The notes: generated by a model not told the origin, from the letters alone. A stretch of DNA of 64,000 nucleotides from Nisaea acidiphila (GCF_024662015.1 NZ_CP102480.1:1274501-1338500); one strand, 5' to 3'; shown: positions 45,821 through 56,775, counted from the stretch's first letter. Made by a program: numbers and translations.

Positions 45821-46978
45821 GTGCTGCATTTCACCGAGGAAGAGCTCGCGGGGCGCCGCGCGCAGGCCATCGCCCTTATGGAAGAACGGGGGCTCGACGG
45901 CCTTCTGATGTTCCGCCAGGAGAGCATGTTCTATCTGACGGGCTATGACACGTTCGGCTTCTGCTTCTTCCAGTGCCTCTATCTCGGCGCCGACGGAAGG
46001 CTGGCTCTGATCACTCGGGCGCCCGATCTCCGCCAGGCCCGGAACACGAGCATGATCGGCGATATCCGGATCTGGGTCGATCGCGACGGCGCCACGCCGG
46101 CGACCGAGCTGAAAGCGATGTTGAGCGAGTTCGGCTGCGCCGGAAAGACCCTCGGGATCGAGTACGAAGCCTACGGCCTGACCGCACGCAACGGAATGGC
46201 GGTGAATGCCGAGCTCGACGGCTTCTGCACGCTGAAGGACGAATCCGAACTGATCTCGGAGCTCCGGGTCGTGAAGTCTCCGGCCGAACTTGCCTATGTA
46301 CGCCGCGCCGCCGAACTCGCGGACGACGCGCTGGCGGCAGCCCATGCGCTGACCGGACCGGGCGTCTTCGAGGGCGACATCCTGGCTGCCATGCAGGGCG
46401 CGGTCTTCAAGGGCGGCGGCGATTATCCCGGCAACGAATTCATCATCGGCTCGGGATCGGACGCCCTGCTCTGCCGCTATTTCACCGGACGCCGAACGCT
46501 GGCTGAACAGGACCAACTGACCCTGGAGTTCGCCGGGGCCTACCGGCACTACCATGCCTGCATGATGCGGACGATACCGGTAGGGCCGGTAGGGCCGGTA
46601 CGGGACGCCCAGATCGACATGCACTCAGCCTGCGTCGAGGCGCTGGAGGCCTGCCGCGAGGCGCTCCGGCCGGGGAACATCGTCGGCTCGGTCTTCGATG
46701 CCCATGCCGGCGTGATGGACCGGCGCGGCTACCGGCATGCGCGGATGAATGCCTGCGGCTACTCGCTCGGCGCCGTCTTCGCGCCGATCTGGATGGACTT
46801 TCCGATGTTCTACCACGGCAACCCGGTCGAAATCCGGCCCGGCATGGTGTTCTTCGCCCATATGATCCTGATGGACAGCGAGGCGGATCTGGCGATGAAT
46901 GTCGGTGAGACCTTCATCGTCACGGAGGACGGCAACGAACGCCTTTCCAGGATGCCGACCGATCTGGTCTGCCGTTGA
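45821..46978 (+). CDS. M24 (creatinase/aminopeptidase P fold) protein with altered metal ligands
   Basis: The 385-residue protein has the creatinase-like N-terminal domain (about 1-145, GLDGLLMFRQESMFYLTGYD) and the pita-bread M24 domain. At the five usual metal positions other residues are seen: LEFAGAY for VDxGA, HACMMRT for xSDxTR, CGYSLG for GHGxG, FAHMIL for xxEPG, and GETFIVTEDG for xEDTVLVTEDG. It may be a metal-free relative such as creatinase-, ectoine hydrolase- or DddP-like enzymes, but the substrate is unknown. GTG 45821 lies 4 nt after pgeF. Residues VGPVGPV come from a 9-bp tandem repeat at 46577-46600. Confidence 0.8.
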   Translation: MLHFTEEELAGRRAQAIALMEERGLDGLLMFRQESMFYLTGYDTFGFCFFQCLYLGADGRLALITRAPDLRQARNTSMIGDIRIWVDRDGATPATELKAMLSEFGCAGKTLGIEYEAYGLTARNGMAVNAELDGFCTLKDESELISELRVVKSPAELAYVRRAAELADDALAAAHALTGPGVFEGDILAAMQGAVFKGGGDYPGNEFIIGSGSDALLCRYFTGRRTLAEQDQLTLEFAGAYRHYHACMMRTIPVGPVGPVRDAQIDMHSACVEALEACREALRPGNIVGSVFDAHAGVMDRRGYRHARMNACGYSLGAVFAPIWMDFPMFYHGNPVEIRPGMVFFAHMILMDSEADLAMNVGETFIVTEDGNERLSRMPTDLVCR

Positions 46979-47003
46979 CGAAATCCGCGGGAGCGCTCGG
47001 GCG

Positions 47004-47075
47004 ATGCCTCATCTCCACATACTCTTCGCCGCCACTCTGCTCGGCTTGCTTGTAAGCTGCGTTCTGGTCGTTTAA
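47004..47075 (+). CDS. tiny hydrophobic peptide ORF
   Basis: A 23-codon ORF starts ATG 47004, with GGGAGC at suitable distance, and reads MPHLHILFAATLLGLLVSC then VLVV. It looks like a single membrane helix or a lipobox-like signal. It ends 10 nt before the lipoprotein start, which has a poor ribosome site, so it may couple translation. It could equally be chance. Confidence 0.3.
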   Translation: MPHLHILFAATLLGLLVSCVLVV

Positions 47076-47085
47076 TCCGCCGCCC

Positions 47086-48015
47086 ATGATTGACAGCAAA
47101 ATCTTCCGGCCCGGCCGTACCAAGTCCATCGCGGCTCTCGCGCTGATGATTCTGGCGCTCTCCGGATGCGGCGACATTCCCCGCCCATTCGGCCAAGAAG
47201 CCTACGACAAGCATCACAACGACTTCCTCTTTGTGCAGGAGGCGGCCGGCATTCACGTTGAACCGGTCGACGGTCCGGTCGAATGGGTCGGCAAGGCGAT
47301 GGCCTCGGCCATGTCAGAGGCGCTGGTCGAGCACAGCGTTGTGGCCAGCGACCGCGCGCGGAACCGCAGCAGCTACGTCCTGAAGAGTTCGGGCTATCAA
47401 CAGATGCGCGATAGCGGACCGCCGGAACTCATCATGAAGTGGGTGCTGAACGATCCCTCGGGCGAGGTAATCGGCGAGAAGTCCTTCACTTCGGTGCCCC
47501 CGCTCGCCTTCTGGGAGACCCCGGAGCCGGCGCATTTCAAAGACATCGCCGACCAGACCGCACCGGAGGTCGCCGCCTGGCTGATCCCGGCGCTCGGCCC
47601 GCAACTCCTGGGCGACCTGCCGCCTGTCTATCTCGACCTGATCGACGGACCCGGCGGGCCCGGCAACGGGATACTGCGCCAGACCATGTTGCGCCAGCTT
47701 CAGTCGCGCGGCGTGGAGATCGTCGAGAGCAGCGCCATTCCGGAAGGCGCTCTCACGCTCGACGGCCGGATCGACATCAAGCCGCTCGACGGCAAAACGG
47801 ATCGTGTCGCCATTTCCTGGCGGCTCGCCGATGCCAGCGAACGGGAAATCGGTACTATCGATCAGAGCAACGCCGTTCCCGCAGGGACAATGGACGAGTC
47901 CTGGCTCGGCGCCGCGCCGTTGATCGTGGACGGCGCGCTTGAGGGGCTCATGCCATTGCTCAAAGCCTATAAGCGCCAACGAATAGGCGGGAATGCTGTC
48001 ACAAAGCGGCAATAA
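47086..48015 (+). CDS. predicted lipoprotein of unknown function
   Basis: The 309-residue protein has a lipobox signal (IAALALMILALSGCGDIP, Cys at about residue 28), so Lgt should lipidate it; it is probably anchored in the outer or inner membrane. The mature part shows no motif that I know (VEPVDGPVEWVGKAMASAMS, PPVYLDLIDGPGGPGNGILR). It precedes prs with a 127-bp gap. The ATG lacks a good ribosome site, so coupling to the tiny ORF upstream is possible. Confidence 0.75.
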   Translation: MIDSKIFRPGRTKSIAALALMILALSGCGDIPRPFGQEAYDKHHNDFLFVQEAAGIHVEPVDGPVEWVGKAMASAMSEALVEHSVVASDRARNRSSYVLKSSGYQQMRDSGPPELIMKWVLNDPSGEVIGEKSFTSVPPLAFWETPEPAHFKDIADQTAPEVAAWLIPALGPQLLGDLPPVYLDLIDGPGGPGNGILRQTMLRQLQSRGVEIVESSAIPEGALTLDGRIDIKPLDGKTDRVAISWRLADASEREIGTIDQSNAVPAGTMDESWLGAAPLIVDGALEGLMPLLKAYKRQRIGGNAVTKRQ

Positions 48016-48142
48016 CCCTTGCGCCATTTCGACCCGCGCTGATATGGTCCGCGCGCTTTCAGAGATGCCGATTTCCTGAGCATCCGGCTCAGCTCGATAG
48101 GGACTTCGCCGCACTTTCCCAACTCGCGACCACAGGGCACGA

Positions 48143-49093
<951 letters not shown>

Positions 49094-49106
49094 CCGGTCC
49101 TGCATG

Positions 49107-49128
49107 GGACGCGGGTTTGCCCGCGTCC
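49107..49128 (+). terminator. hairpin after prs
   Basis: GGACGCGGG and CCCGCGTCC pair over 9 bp around a TTTG loop, 14 nt after the prs stop. It is followed by TAAAAGGCTGGCTTTTT, which holds a second weak stem and U-run. A terminator or a processed leader for rplY is likely. Confidence 0.5.
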
Positions 49129-49247
49129 TAAAAGGCTGGCTTTTTCCACCGAAAGCCACTAAAACGCCCCGCTCATCCGTTCCGCTTGACGGGTCGGCAC
49201 CCCTGGAGGTCGGCCGTGGGCGGAACTTTGTCTATTGGAGATACACA

Positions 49248-49901
49248 ATGTCTGACGTGATCGAACTGAGCGCCCAGACGCGTGACCGGGTCGGTAAGGG
49301 GTCCGCCCGTGCCGCTCGTCGCGCGGGGCTCATCCCGGCCGTAATCTATGGTGATAAGAAAGACCCGGTTTCCGTGACCCTGGAAGAGCGGACACTGACC
49401 AAGCAGCTGCATCAGTCCGGTTTCTTCTCGACCCTGATCGACCTCGAGGTCGACGGCAAGAAGCACCGTGTCCTCGCACGTGATGTCCAGCTGCATCCGG
49501 TGACCGACCGTCCGGAGCATGTCGATTTCCTCCGGGTCAGCGCGAGCTCCACGATCACCGTCGCCGTGCCGGTCGAGTTCATCAACGAAGACAAGTGCCC
49601 GGGCCTCAAGGCCGGCGGTGTCTTGAACGTCGTGCGTCACGAAGTCGAAGTGAGCTGCCGTCCGGATCAGATGCCGTCCGCTCTGACGCTCAACCTCGAA
49701 GGCTGGAACGTGGGCGACAGCATCCACATCAGCGCCTTCGATCTGCCGGAAGGCGTAACGCCGACGATCACCGATCGCGACTTCACCGTCGTCACCATTG
49801 CCGCGCCGTCGGCGATGAAGGGAGCTTCCGAAGACACGGATGAGGAAGCCGGCGAAGAGGCCGAAGCCGAGGCTGCCGAAGAAGGCGAGTCCGAGGACTG
49901 A
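49248..49901 (+). CDS. rplY: 50S ribosomal protein L25 (CTC form)
   Basis: The 217-residue protein has the L25 N-terminal 5S-rRNA-binding domain (RDRVGKGSARAARRAGLIPA, VIYGDKKDP) and the TL5/CTC C-terminal beta domain (FDLPEGVTPTITDRDF). An acidic tail (EEAGEEAEAEAAEEGESED) is common in Alphaproteobacteria. ATG 49248 follows a GGAG site. The 154-bp leader may include regulation by L25, but I see no defined motif. Confidence 0.95.
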   Translation: MSDVIELSAQTRDRVGKGSARAARRAGLIPAVIYGDKKDPVSVTLEERTLTKQLHQSGFFSTLIDLEVDGKKHRVLARDVQLHPVTDRPEHVDFLRVSASSTITVAVPVEFINEDKCPGLKAGGVLNVVRHEVEVSCRPDQMPSALTLNLEGWNVGDSIHISAFDLPEGVTPTITDRDFTVVTIAAPSAMKGASEDTDEEAGEEAEAEAAEEGESED

Positions 49902-49911
49902 TCCGCCACGT

Positions 49912-49939
49912 AACGCCGCGCTGGACACGGCGCGGCGTT
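49912..49939 (+). terminator. hairpin between rplY and pth
   Basis: AACGCCGCGC and GCGCGGCGTT form a perfect 10-bp stem with an 8-nt loop, just after the rplY stop, followed by TTTC. It can end or partly attenuate the rplY transcript before pth. Confidence 0.55.
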
Positions 49940-49957
49940 TCGGAAAGGGACCGTGCG

Positions 49958-50611
49958 ATGTTTTTGTTCGTTGGCCTTGGCAATCCGGGGCCGAAATACG
50001 AGCTGACGCGCCACAATATCGGCTTTCTCGTCGCCGACGAGATCGCCTCGAGCTACGGCTTCGGTCCCTTCCGTTCCCGCTTCCAAGCCCTTACCGCCGA
50101 CGGCTCCGTCGGCGGTGAGAAGGTCCTTCTGATGAAGCCGACCACCTATATGAACGAGTCCGGCCGCGCGGTCGGCGAGGCGGTCCGCTTCTTCAAGATT
50201 CCCCTAGAGAACGTCATCGTCTTCTACGACGAGATCGACCTCGCACCGGGCAAGATCCGCGTGAAGCGCGGCGGCGGGGCGGGCGGTCACAACGGCATCC
50301 GCAGCATCGACGCGCATGTCGGCAAGGATTATTGGCGCGTCCGCCTTGGCGTCGGCCATCCGGGCGACAAGAACCGGGTGAAGGACTATGTCCTGCACGA
50401 CTTCGCCAAGGCGGAACAGGAGGGCTGGCTTTCCAAGCTGGTCCCCGCGGTCGCCGACGAGGCCGACCTGCTGGTGCGCGGCGAGGATGGCAGCTTCATG
50501 AGCCGGGTCAGCCAGGCGGTTTTCCCGCAGCGCCCGAAACCGCCGAAACCGAAAAACCTGCCCAAGGCCGAAACGGCCGGCGGCGCCGAAGACAACAGTC
50601 AGGATCGATAG
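49958..50611 (+). CDS. pth: peptidyl-tRNA hydrolase
   Basis: The 217-residue enzyme frees tRNA from stalled peptidyl-tRNA. Family motifs are [18 protein letters not shown] (catalytic His in TRHN), [11 protein letters not shown] and [12 protein letters not shown]. The C-terminal tail is proline- and lysine-rich ([15 protein letters not shown]). It is followed 2 nt later by ychF, as usual. Confidence 0.97.
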   Translation: MFLFVGLGNPGPKYELTRHNIGFLVADEIASSYGFGPFRSRFQALTADGSVGGEKVLLMKPTTYMNESGRAVGEAVRFFKIPLENVIVFYDEIDLAPGKIRVKRGGGAGGHNGIRSIDAHVGKDYWRVRLGVGHPGDKNRVKDYVLHDFAKAEQEGWLSKLVPAVADEADLLVRGEDGSFMSRVSQAVFPQRPKPPKPKNLPKAETAGGAEDNSQDR

Positions 50612-50613
50612 TC

Positions 50614-51717
50614 ATGGGCTTCAAGTGCGGCATCGTGGGCCTGCCGAATGTCGGCAAATCCACCCTCTTCAACGCGCTGACCGAAACCGCGGCGGCGGAA
50701 GCGGCGAACTATCCGTTCTGCACCATCGAACCCAATACCGGCCGCGTCGCGGTGCCGGATCCGCGCCTTGACAAGCTAGCCGCCCTCGCCGGCTCCAAAG
50801 CGATCCTGCCGACGCAGCTCGAATTCGTCGACATCGCCGGGCTGGTCCGCGGCGCCAGCAAGGGCGAGGGTCTCGGCAACCAGTTCCTCGCCAATATCCG
50901 CGAGGTCGACGCCATCGCCCATGTGCTGCGCTGCTTCGCCTCGGACGACATCACTCATGTCGAGGGTTCGGTCGATCCACTGCGCGACGCCGAGACCATC
51001 GAGACCGAGTTGATGCTCGCCGACCTCGAAAGCCTGGAGCGCCGGGTCGCGCCGCTGGAGAAGAAGGCGAAGTCGGGCGACAAGGACGCGAAGGTCCATG
51101 TCGCGATTATGACCCGCCTGCTGGATGCGCTGCGCGACGGCAAACCGGCCCGGTCCATCGACGACTGGAGCACTGAGGAAAAGAAAATCGTCGCCACCCT
51201 GCAGCTGCTGACCACCAAGCCGGTGCTCTATGTCTGCAACGTCGATGAGGAAAGCTCGGCGGACGGCAACGAGTATTCCGCCAAGGTCTTCGAGATGGCC
51301 GAGAAGGAGGGTGCCGTCGCGGTGGTGATCTCCGCCGCCATCGAGTCGGAGATCGCCCAGCTCGGCACCGCCGAGGAAAAGGCCGAGTTCCTGGAGACCC
51401 TTGGCCTTGAGGAAGCCGGCCTCGCGCGCCTGATCCGCGCCGGCTACAGCCTGCTCGACCTGCTGACCTTCTTCACCGTCGGACCGAAGGAGGCCCGCGC
51501 CTGGACCGTCGGACGCGGCGCCAAGGCGCCGAACGCGGCCGGTGTGATCCACACGGATTTCGAAAGGGGCTTCATTCGCGCCGAGACCATCTCCTACGAC
51601 GACTTCGTCGCCTGCGGCGGCGAACAGGGCGCCAAGGATGCCGGCAAGATGCGGGTCGAGGGCTCGGAATACCTGGTGAAGGACGGCGACGTCTTCCACT
51701 TCCGCTTCAACGTCTGA
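50614..51717 (+). CDS. ychF: redox-regulated ATPase/GTPase YchF (OLA1)
   Basis: The 367-residue OBG-family ATPase shows [15 protein letters not shown] (P loop), [28 protein letters not shown] (switch) and a C-terminal TGS domain ([14 protein letters not shown]). YchF prefers ATP, binds ribosomes and modulates oxidative-stress and translation responses. ATG 50614 follows the pth stop by 2 nt. Confidence 0.96.
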   Translation: MGFKCGIVGLPNVGKSTLFNALTETAAAEAANYPFCTIEPNTGRVAVPDPRLDKLAALAGSKAILPTQLEFVDIAGLVRGASKGEGLGNQFLANIREVDAIAHVLRCFASDDITHVEGSVDPLRDAETIETELMLADLESLERRVAPLEKKAKSGDKDAKVHVAIMTRLLDALRDGKPARSIDDWSTEEKKIVATLQLLTTKPVLYVCNVDEESSADGNEYSAKVFEMAEKEGAVAVVISAAIESEIAQLGTAEEKAEFLETLGLEEAGLARLIRAGYSLLDLLTFFTVGPKEARAWTVGRGAKAPNAAGVIHTDFERGFIRAETISYDDFVACGGEQGAKDAGKMRVEGSEYLVKDGDVFHFRFNV

Positions 51718-51731
51718 CCTCCCGCGAGCCT

Positions 51732-52604
51732 CTACGCCGCTCCAGGGGCTGGCGCCAGCTTGCCTCGTGCCAGCGCCAGGAAGATCAGCCCGGTTCCGAA
51801 CATGATCAGACTGTAGGTCGCAGCCGGGATCACATAGGCACCGCCTCCGAAGAGCAGCACGCCCACCGCGATGGCGAGCGTCCCGTTCTGCAGCCCGCAT
51901 TCGATGCAGATCGAGATGCGCTGCGCCTGCCCGCTCCCGAGTGCCCGGGCGCCGAGGAAGGCAAGCAACATCATGATGACGTTTAGAGTCAGCGTCACCA
52001 GACCGGCTTCCGCGAAATAAGCGACGACGTTGTCGCGTTCCTGGAGGATCGCGCCCGCCAGCACCAGAACGAAGAAAGCTGTCGAGAGCTTCGTCGCAAA
52101 CGGCGCGCACCGTTCGGTTACCGCGGGTGCGAAGCGCCTAATCAGCATGCCGAGCAGCACCGGTATGGTCACGACCAGAAAAATGCCGAGAGCGGTCCTG
52201 CCGATAGAGACCTCGCCTGCCAGCGCCTCTCCTACGATCCGCTCGTGAGACATCGCGAGGACCAGCGGAACCGTCACCACGCTCAACAGACTGGCGATGG
52301 CGGTCAGCGATACCGAGAGCGCTACATCACCCCGGGCGAGAGAGGTCAGATAGTTCGAAGTCACGCCGCCGGGCGCCACCGCGATCAGCATCACGCCCAT
52401 CGCGATCTCGGGTGTCAGAGACCACATGGTGACCAGCAAAAACCCGACGGCCGGCAGCAACAGCAACTGGAATGCGATTCCGGCGAGCATGTCCCGCGGC
52501 TGTGTCAGAAGACGGCCGAAATCCTCTACCCGAAGGCCGAGCCCCAGGGTCAGCATCATGAAGGCAAGCACCAGAGGCAGGACGATATCCGTGACGATTC
52601 CCAT
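51732..52604 (-). CDS. bile acid:sodium symporter (BASS) family transporter
   Basis: The 290-residue protein has about ten hydrophobic segments and BASS features such as VAPGGVTSNYLTSLARGD and CIECGLQNGTLAIAVGV. Members move bile acids in animals and other organic acids (pyruvate, pantoate) in plants and bacteria; the substrate is unknown. ATG 52604 has GGAGGGG. The gene follows a small ATPase by 115 nt on the same strand. Confidence 0.9.
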   Translation of the reverse strand: MGIVTDIVLPLVLAFMMLTLGLGLRVEDFGRLLTQPRDMLAGIAFQLLLLPAVGFLLVTMWSLTPEIAMGVMLIAVAPGGVTSNYLTSLARGDVALSVSLTAIASLLSVVTVPLVLAMSHERIVGEALAGEVSIGRTALGIFLVVTIPVLLGMLIRRFAPAVTERCAPFATKLSTAFFVLVLAGAILQERDNVVAYFAEAGLVTLTLNVIMMLLAFLGARALGSGQAQRISICIECGLQNGTLAIAVGVLLFGGGAYVIPAATYSLIMFGTGLIFLALARGKLAPAPGAA

Positions 52605-52719
52605 TGACCCCTCCGGTTCTTGATCTGAGCGCCGCACTCTCGGTAACGGAAGATCCCGCCTTGTGAGGGGGCTCGCCATTCGGAGCACATTCGTCAATGC
52701 CCCAAAATCAGGCGCGAAA

Positions 52720-53205
52720 TCAAGGTCCGCCGTGCACGACGACCGGCACGCCCTCTCCCGGATCCGGCGCCTCGAAATATCCCGAGATAAGGTCGAACTC
52801 CGCGTCTGTCGGGGCGAAGGGATGCTCACCCATAGCATTGCGCCCTCGCATTCGAGCCTTACAGGATGCCTCCGGCAGATCGAGGTAATGCAGTAGCGCA
52901 GGCACCTCCGCAGCCTCGGCAATGCCGCGCATCCAGCCGCGCAGTTTCCGCGTGTTCGCCGGGAAATCGAGTGCAACCGAGTTGCCCGCCTTCAGAAGCG
53001 TGACCAGATGCGACGCAAGTACCGTGCGCAAACGGGCCGAGTAGCGGATGTAGTCGTCGAAACTCTCCATCTCGGGCCCGAAGAGGCCTTTCATCCAGTC
53101 GTCCTCCGAGATTAGGAGAGCGCCGGACTGTTCGGCGAGACGTTTGGCGAGCGTGGACTTACCGGCGGCGATCTTGCCGCAGAAAAGATGCAGTGTGGTG
53201 GACAT
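52720..53205 (-). CDS. small P-loop ATPase/kinase
   Basis: The 161-residue protein has a Walker A loop (LFCGKIAAGKSTLAKRLAE) and the layout of chloramphenicol-phosphotransferase-like or AAA_33 kinases: SEDDWMKGLFGPEM as a lid region and LDFPANTRKLRGWM. The substrate is unknown. ATG 53205 is chosen over an upstream in-frame ATG at 53259. It is upstream of the BASS transporter. Confidence 0.8.
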   Translation of the reverse strand: MSTTLHLFCGKIAAGKSTLAKRLAEQSGALLISEDDWMKGLFGPEMESFDDYIRYSARLRTVLASHLVTLLKAGNSVALDFPANTRKLRGWMRGIAEAAEVPALLHYLDLPEASCKARMRGRNAMGEHPFAPTDAEFDLISGYFEAPDPGEGVPVVVHGGP

Positions 53206-53472
53206 GGCGCTGTACCGGAGTGCCGGGCGCGATCGGCCCGGATGCGGATCATTCCGCAAGGGTTAAACAGGAAATGCTAACGACCCGGCCTGAACCTTCA
53301 GACCGGGCCGCTAATAACTCGGCGCGCCACGATGGCCGCCGCCCTGTTTACCAGCGCGTACATTCCTCCTGATTACCCGACCCGGATCGCGCCGTCACGC
53401 GGAAACCGCTTTGCGCGGTTCCGCTCCGGGCACTAGAGTCCGCGCCGAGCGTTTCCAACAAGGGAGGGACTG
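53206..53472. other. 267-bp divergent gap with hairpins
   Basis: Two strong palindromes are visible: CCCGGCCTGAA with TTCAGACCGGG at 53284-53307, and GCGGAAACCGC with GCGGTTCCGC near 53399-53424. It probably holds promoters for the ATPase/kinase and the dienelactone hydrolase. I see no coding gene; a small RNA is possible. Confidence 0.4.
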
Positions 53473-54141
53473 ATGGGCGAATTCATTCAGCTGACGGCGT
53501 CCGACGGGCACAAGTTCGACGCCTATCTCGCGCAGCCGAGCGGCAAGGCCAAGGGCGGGGTCGTGATCGTGCAGGAGATCTTCGGTATCAACGCGCATAT
53601 CCGCAGCGTCGCCGACGATTACGCCTCCGAGGGCTATCTCGCCGTCGCGCCTGCGCTGTTCGACCGGATCGAGCCGAAGATTGAGCTCGGCTACGAGGCG
53701 GAGGATATCGAGAAGGGCCGTGACTACAAGGGTCGCTGTTCGGACGATGCCGCGCTGCTCGATATCGCCGCGGCGCAAGGCACGGCGGCGGCGGCCGGTA
53801 AGGTCGGCGTGGTCGGTTATTGCTGGGGCGGCTACCTCGCCTGGCTCTCAACGACGCGGCTCGACGGCTTCGACGCGGGCGCCAGCTATTACGGCGGCGG
53901 CATTGGCTCGGTTGCGACCGAGAAGCCGAAATGCCCGGTGATCTTTCATTTTGGCGAGAACGATCACGCGATCCCGATGGAAGACGTCGAGAAGGTCAAG
54001 GCCGCGCATCCGGAACTCGCGGTCAATCTCTATCCGGCCGGTCACGGCTTCAACTGCGACCACCGCGGCAGCTACGACGCGACCAGCGCGAAGATCGCCC
54101 GTGAGCGCACGCTGGAACTGTTCGGCGACAAGATCGGCTAA
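53473..54141 (+). CDS. dienelactone hydrolase family protein
   Basis: The 222-residue alpha/beta hydrolase has a Cys nucleophile in VGYCWGGYLA, with the triad completed by an Asp near GENDHAIP and His in AGHGFNC. True dienelactone hydrolases open the chlorocatechol lactone; many homologues have other esters as substrate, and no catechol genes are nearby. A signal peptide is absent. ATG 53473 follows AGGGAGGG. Confidence 0.9.
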   Translation: MGEFIQLTASDGHKFDAYLAQPSGKAKGGVVIVQEIFGINAHIRSVADDYASEGYLAVAPALFDRIEPKIELGYEAEDIEKGRDYKGRCSDDAALLDIAAAQGTAAAAGKVGVVGYCWGGYLAWLSTTRLDGFDAGASYYGGGIGSVATEKPKCPVIFHFGENDHAIPMEDVEKVKAAHPELAVNLYPAGHGFNCDHRGSYDATSAKIARERTLELFGDKIG

Positions 54142-54156
54142 GCCCCGGCTTGGCCC

Positions 54157-55794
54157 TCAGCACCCGGGCAGCACATAGTCCTTGAACTGCTCTCGAAGCT
54201 CACGCTTCGAGAGCTTGCCCGTCGCCGTGTGCGGCAGCTCGTCGACGAAGACCACATCGTCCGGCAGCCAGAGTTTCGCGACCTTGTCCGCGAGGAAATC
54301 CTTCATCTCCGCCGCCGACATTCGCGCGCCGTCCTTCAGCACGGCGACCAGCAGCGGCCGTTCCGACCATTTCGGGTGCGACACCGCAATAACCGCGCAC
54401 TCGGCAATGTCCGGATGAGCGAGCGCCGCGCTCTCCAGGTCGATCGAGCTGATCCATTCGCCGCCGGACTTGATCACGTCCTTGGTCCGGTCGACGAGGA
54501 AGAGAAACCCTTCCGGATCGATCCTCGCCACGTCTCCGGTCTTCAGCCAGCCTTCTTCGTCGAACGCGCCTTCCGACGCATCCTCATCGTTGAAATAGGC
54601 GCTCATGATCGCGGGGCCGCGGACATGCAGCTCCCCGAAGGCAACACCGTCATGGGGCAGGCGCGCACCGGCTGCATCCACGATCTTGAACTCGACCCCG
54701 AACATGCGCCGGCCCTGGGCGGTTTTGAGATGCATGCGCTCGGCTTCCGGCAGGGCCCGGTGCCGGGCCTTGAAGACACCGACGGATCCGACAGGACTCA
54801 TCTCGGTCATGCCCCAGCCATGGATGACATTGACGCCGAAATCGCGTTCAAACTCCTCGATCATTGGCTTCGGCGCAGCCGAGCCGCCGATCAGCACGTT
54901 CTCGAAACCCTCCGGCTTTCGTCCCTGCTTGCGCATTTCCGCGAGCAGGCCGAACCAGACCGTCGGCACTCCCCAGCTCGTATTGACCTTTTCCTGGTCC
55001 ATGAAAGCGAAAAGACCGGGCCCGTCGAGCCGTGCTCCGGGCAGGACGAAGGTCGTCCCGACCAGCGGTGCCGCGAAAGGCAGCCCCCAGGCATTGACGT
55101 GGAAGAGCGGGACCACCGGCAACAGGGACCGTTCCGGCCGGAGCCCGATCTTCTCCGCCACCGCGAGCAGCCCCATCGTGTGGATCAGGGTGGAGCGGTG
55201 CGAATAGAGCACGCCCTTCGGATTCCCTGTCGTCCCCGACGTGTAACAGAGCCCCGAGGCCTGCCGCTCGTCCAGTTCCGGCCATGCGATCGTGTCCGGC
55301 TGCCCGCTCAGCAGCTCCTCGTAGACGAGGACGTCGAGATCGGTCTCCGGTAAATCCTCCCGCGCGCAGAGAACGACATAGCGCAGGTCCTTCGGCAACC
55401 GGTCCGCCAGCTTCTCGACCAGCGGCAGGAAGCTCGTTTCCAGGAAAAGGATCCGGTCCGCAGCATGGCCGACGATATAGATGATCTGGTCCTCGAAGAG
55501 CCGCGGATTGATGGTGTGGCAGACGGCGCCGATACCGGAGATCGCATAATAGAGCTCGAAATGCCGGTAACCGTTCCAGGCGAGCGTTGCGACCCGGTCC
55601 CCATCCTTGATCCCCAGCGCTTGCAGCGCGTGCGCAAGCCGGCTGACCCGGCGGTGCGCATTGGCATAGGTGTAGCGGTGCACATCCCCCTCGACGCGCG
55701 CCGATACGACGGATGCGTCCCCGTGTATCTCCGCGGCAAAATCGAGGATGCTCGGAACCGTCAGCGGACGGTCCATCATGTTCCCTGGCAGCAT
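54157..55794 (-). CDS. acyl-CoA ligase (AMP-binding)
   Basis: The 545-residue enzyme activates a carboxylic acid with ATP and CoA. Motifs are [20 protein letters not shown] (AMP-binding), [23 protein letters not shown], and the C-terminal Lys in [14 protein letters not shown]. It resembles medium/long-chain and 3-methylthiopropionate CoA ligases (DmdB-like). The start could be ATG 55794 or the ATG at 55779. It converges with the dienelactone hydrolase. Confidence 0.9.
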   Translation of the reverse strand: MLPGNMMDRPLTVPSILDFAAEIHGDASVVSARVEGDVHRYTYANAHRRVSRLAHALQALGIKDGDRVATLAWNGYRHFELYYAISGIGAVCHTINPRLFEDQIIYIVGHAADRILFLETSFLPLVEKLADRLPKDLRYVVLCAREDLPETDLDVLVYEELLSGQPDTIAWPELDERQASGLCYTSGTTGNPKGVLYSHRSTLIHTMGLLAVAEKIGLRPERSLLPVVPLFHVNAWGLPFAAPLVGTTFVLPGARLDGPGLFAFMDQEKVNTSWGVPTVWFGLLAEMRKQGRKPEGFENVLIGGSAAPKPMIEEFERDFGVNVIHGWGMTEMSPVGSVGVFKARHRALPEAERMHLKTAQGRRMFGVEFKIVDAAGARLPHDGVAFGELHVRGPAIMSAYFNDEDASEGAFDEEGWLKTGDVARIDPEGFLFLVDRTKDVIKSGGEWISSIDLESAALAHPDIAECAVIAVSHPKWSERPLLVAVLKDGARMSAAEMKDFLADKVAKLWLPDDVVFVDELPHTATGKLSKRELREQFKDYVLPGC

Positions 55795-55953
55795 TCGTTT
55801 CCTCCGGCGCAGGCCGGGCTCTCCGGCCCGGTCCGATGCGTGTCGGCGCCGAGTCTAGCAAGCGCGGCAGAGACTTGAACAGAGGCCCGCATTGCCGCCC
55901 CGGGCGCGAGGCGCCATAGTTCCGGCAAACGGAGCCGGACGGGAGAGGCTGCA

Positions 55954-56775
55954 ATGGAACATGCATCATTCGCTGCGGGAAACGTCGCGCTCGTGACGGG
56001 CGCCGCGCTCGGGATCGGCCGCGCCGCGGCACTGAGATTCGCCCGGATGGGCCTCCGGGTCTGCATGGTCGACCTTCCCTCAGCAGATTTCGACGAGAGC
56101 TTCGAAGAGGTCAGTTCGGCGGCATCCGACGAGGTCGCTGCGGTTCCCACCGACGTCTCCGACCTTGCCGCGATGGAAGCCCTCAAGGACTCGGTGCGGC
56201 GCCATTTTGGGCGGGTCGATATCCTGATGAACAACGCCGCTTCGCGGGCCGGGCGGGGCTTCGACGCCGATCTCGCGGACTGGCGCCGGCTGGTCGAAGT
56301 CAATCTCTGGGGCGTAATCCACGGCGTGAAATGCTTCCTGCCGGAGATGGGCGCGGATGGAAATCCGGGCGTGATCGTGAATGTCGGCTCCAAGCAAGGG
56401 ATCACCAATCCGCCGGGCCACCCGGTTTACAATCTGAGCAAGGCGGCGGTGAAATCCTACACCGAGAGCCTCGCGCACGAGCTCAGGACCAACGGCCCCT
56501 CCTCGGTGACGGCGCACCTCCTGGTGCCCGGCTGGACCACCACCGGCAAAAGCGAACACAGGAAAGGCGCCTGGATGCCGGAACAAGTCGTCGATTACAT
56601 GCTGAAAGGAATCGAAGCTGGCAGCTTCTACATCATCTGCCCGGACGACGAGGTTTCGGAGCAGGAAGATAGACGCCGCATCCTATGGGGCGCCGGGGAC
56701 ATCACCGAGAACCGCCCCGCCCTCTCCCGTTGGCATCCCGACTTCAAGGCCGCATTCGAAACCTTCGTTCCATGA
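55954..56775 (+). CDS. SDR oxidoreductase
   Basis: The 273-residue classical short-chain dehydrogenase has the NAD(P)-binding TGAALGIGRAAALRFA, Asp in MVDLPSADF, the Asn in MNNAASRAG and Tyr-Lys in PVYNLSKAAVKSYTES. The usual catalytic Ser is at VGSKQG. The C-terminus is longer than usual. The stop overlaps the glycosyltransferase start by 4 nt; the joint role is unknown. Confidence 0.88.
   Translation: MEHASFAAGNVALVTGAALGIGRAAALRFARMGLRVCMVDLPSADFDESFEEVSSAASDEVAAVPTDVSDLAAMEALKDSVRRHFGRVDILMNNAASRAGRGFDADLADWRRLVEVNLWGVIHGVKCFLPEMGADGNPGVIVNVGSKQGITNPPGHPVYNLSKAAVKSYTESLAHELRTNGPSSVTAHLLVPGWTTTGKSEHRKGAWMPEQVVDYMLKGIEAGSFYIICPDDEVSEQEDRRRILWGAGDITENRPALSRWHPDFKAAFETFVP

Noticed and set aside
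45821-46978. DMSP lyase DddP
   Set aside because: The protein is shorter than usual for DddP, and altered ligands alone do not identify that enzyme.
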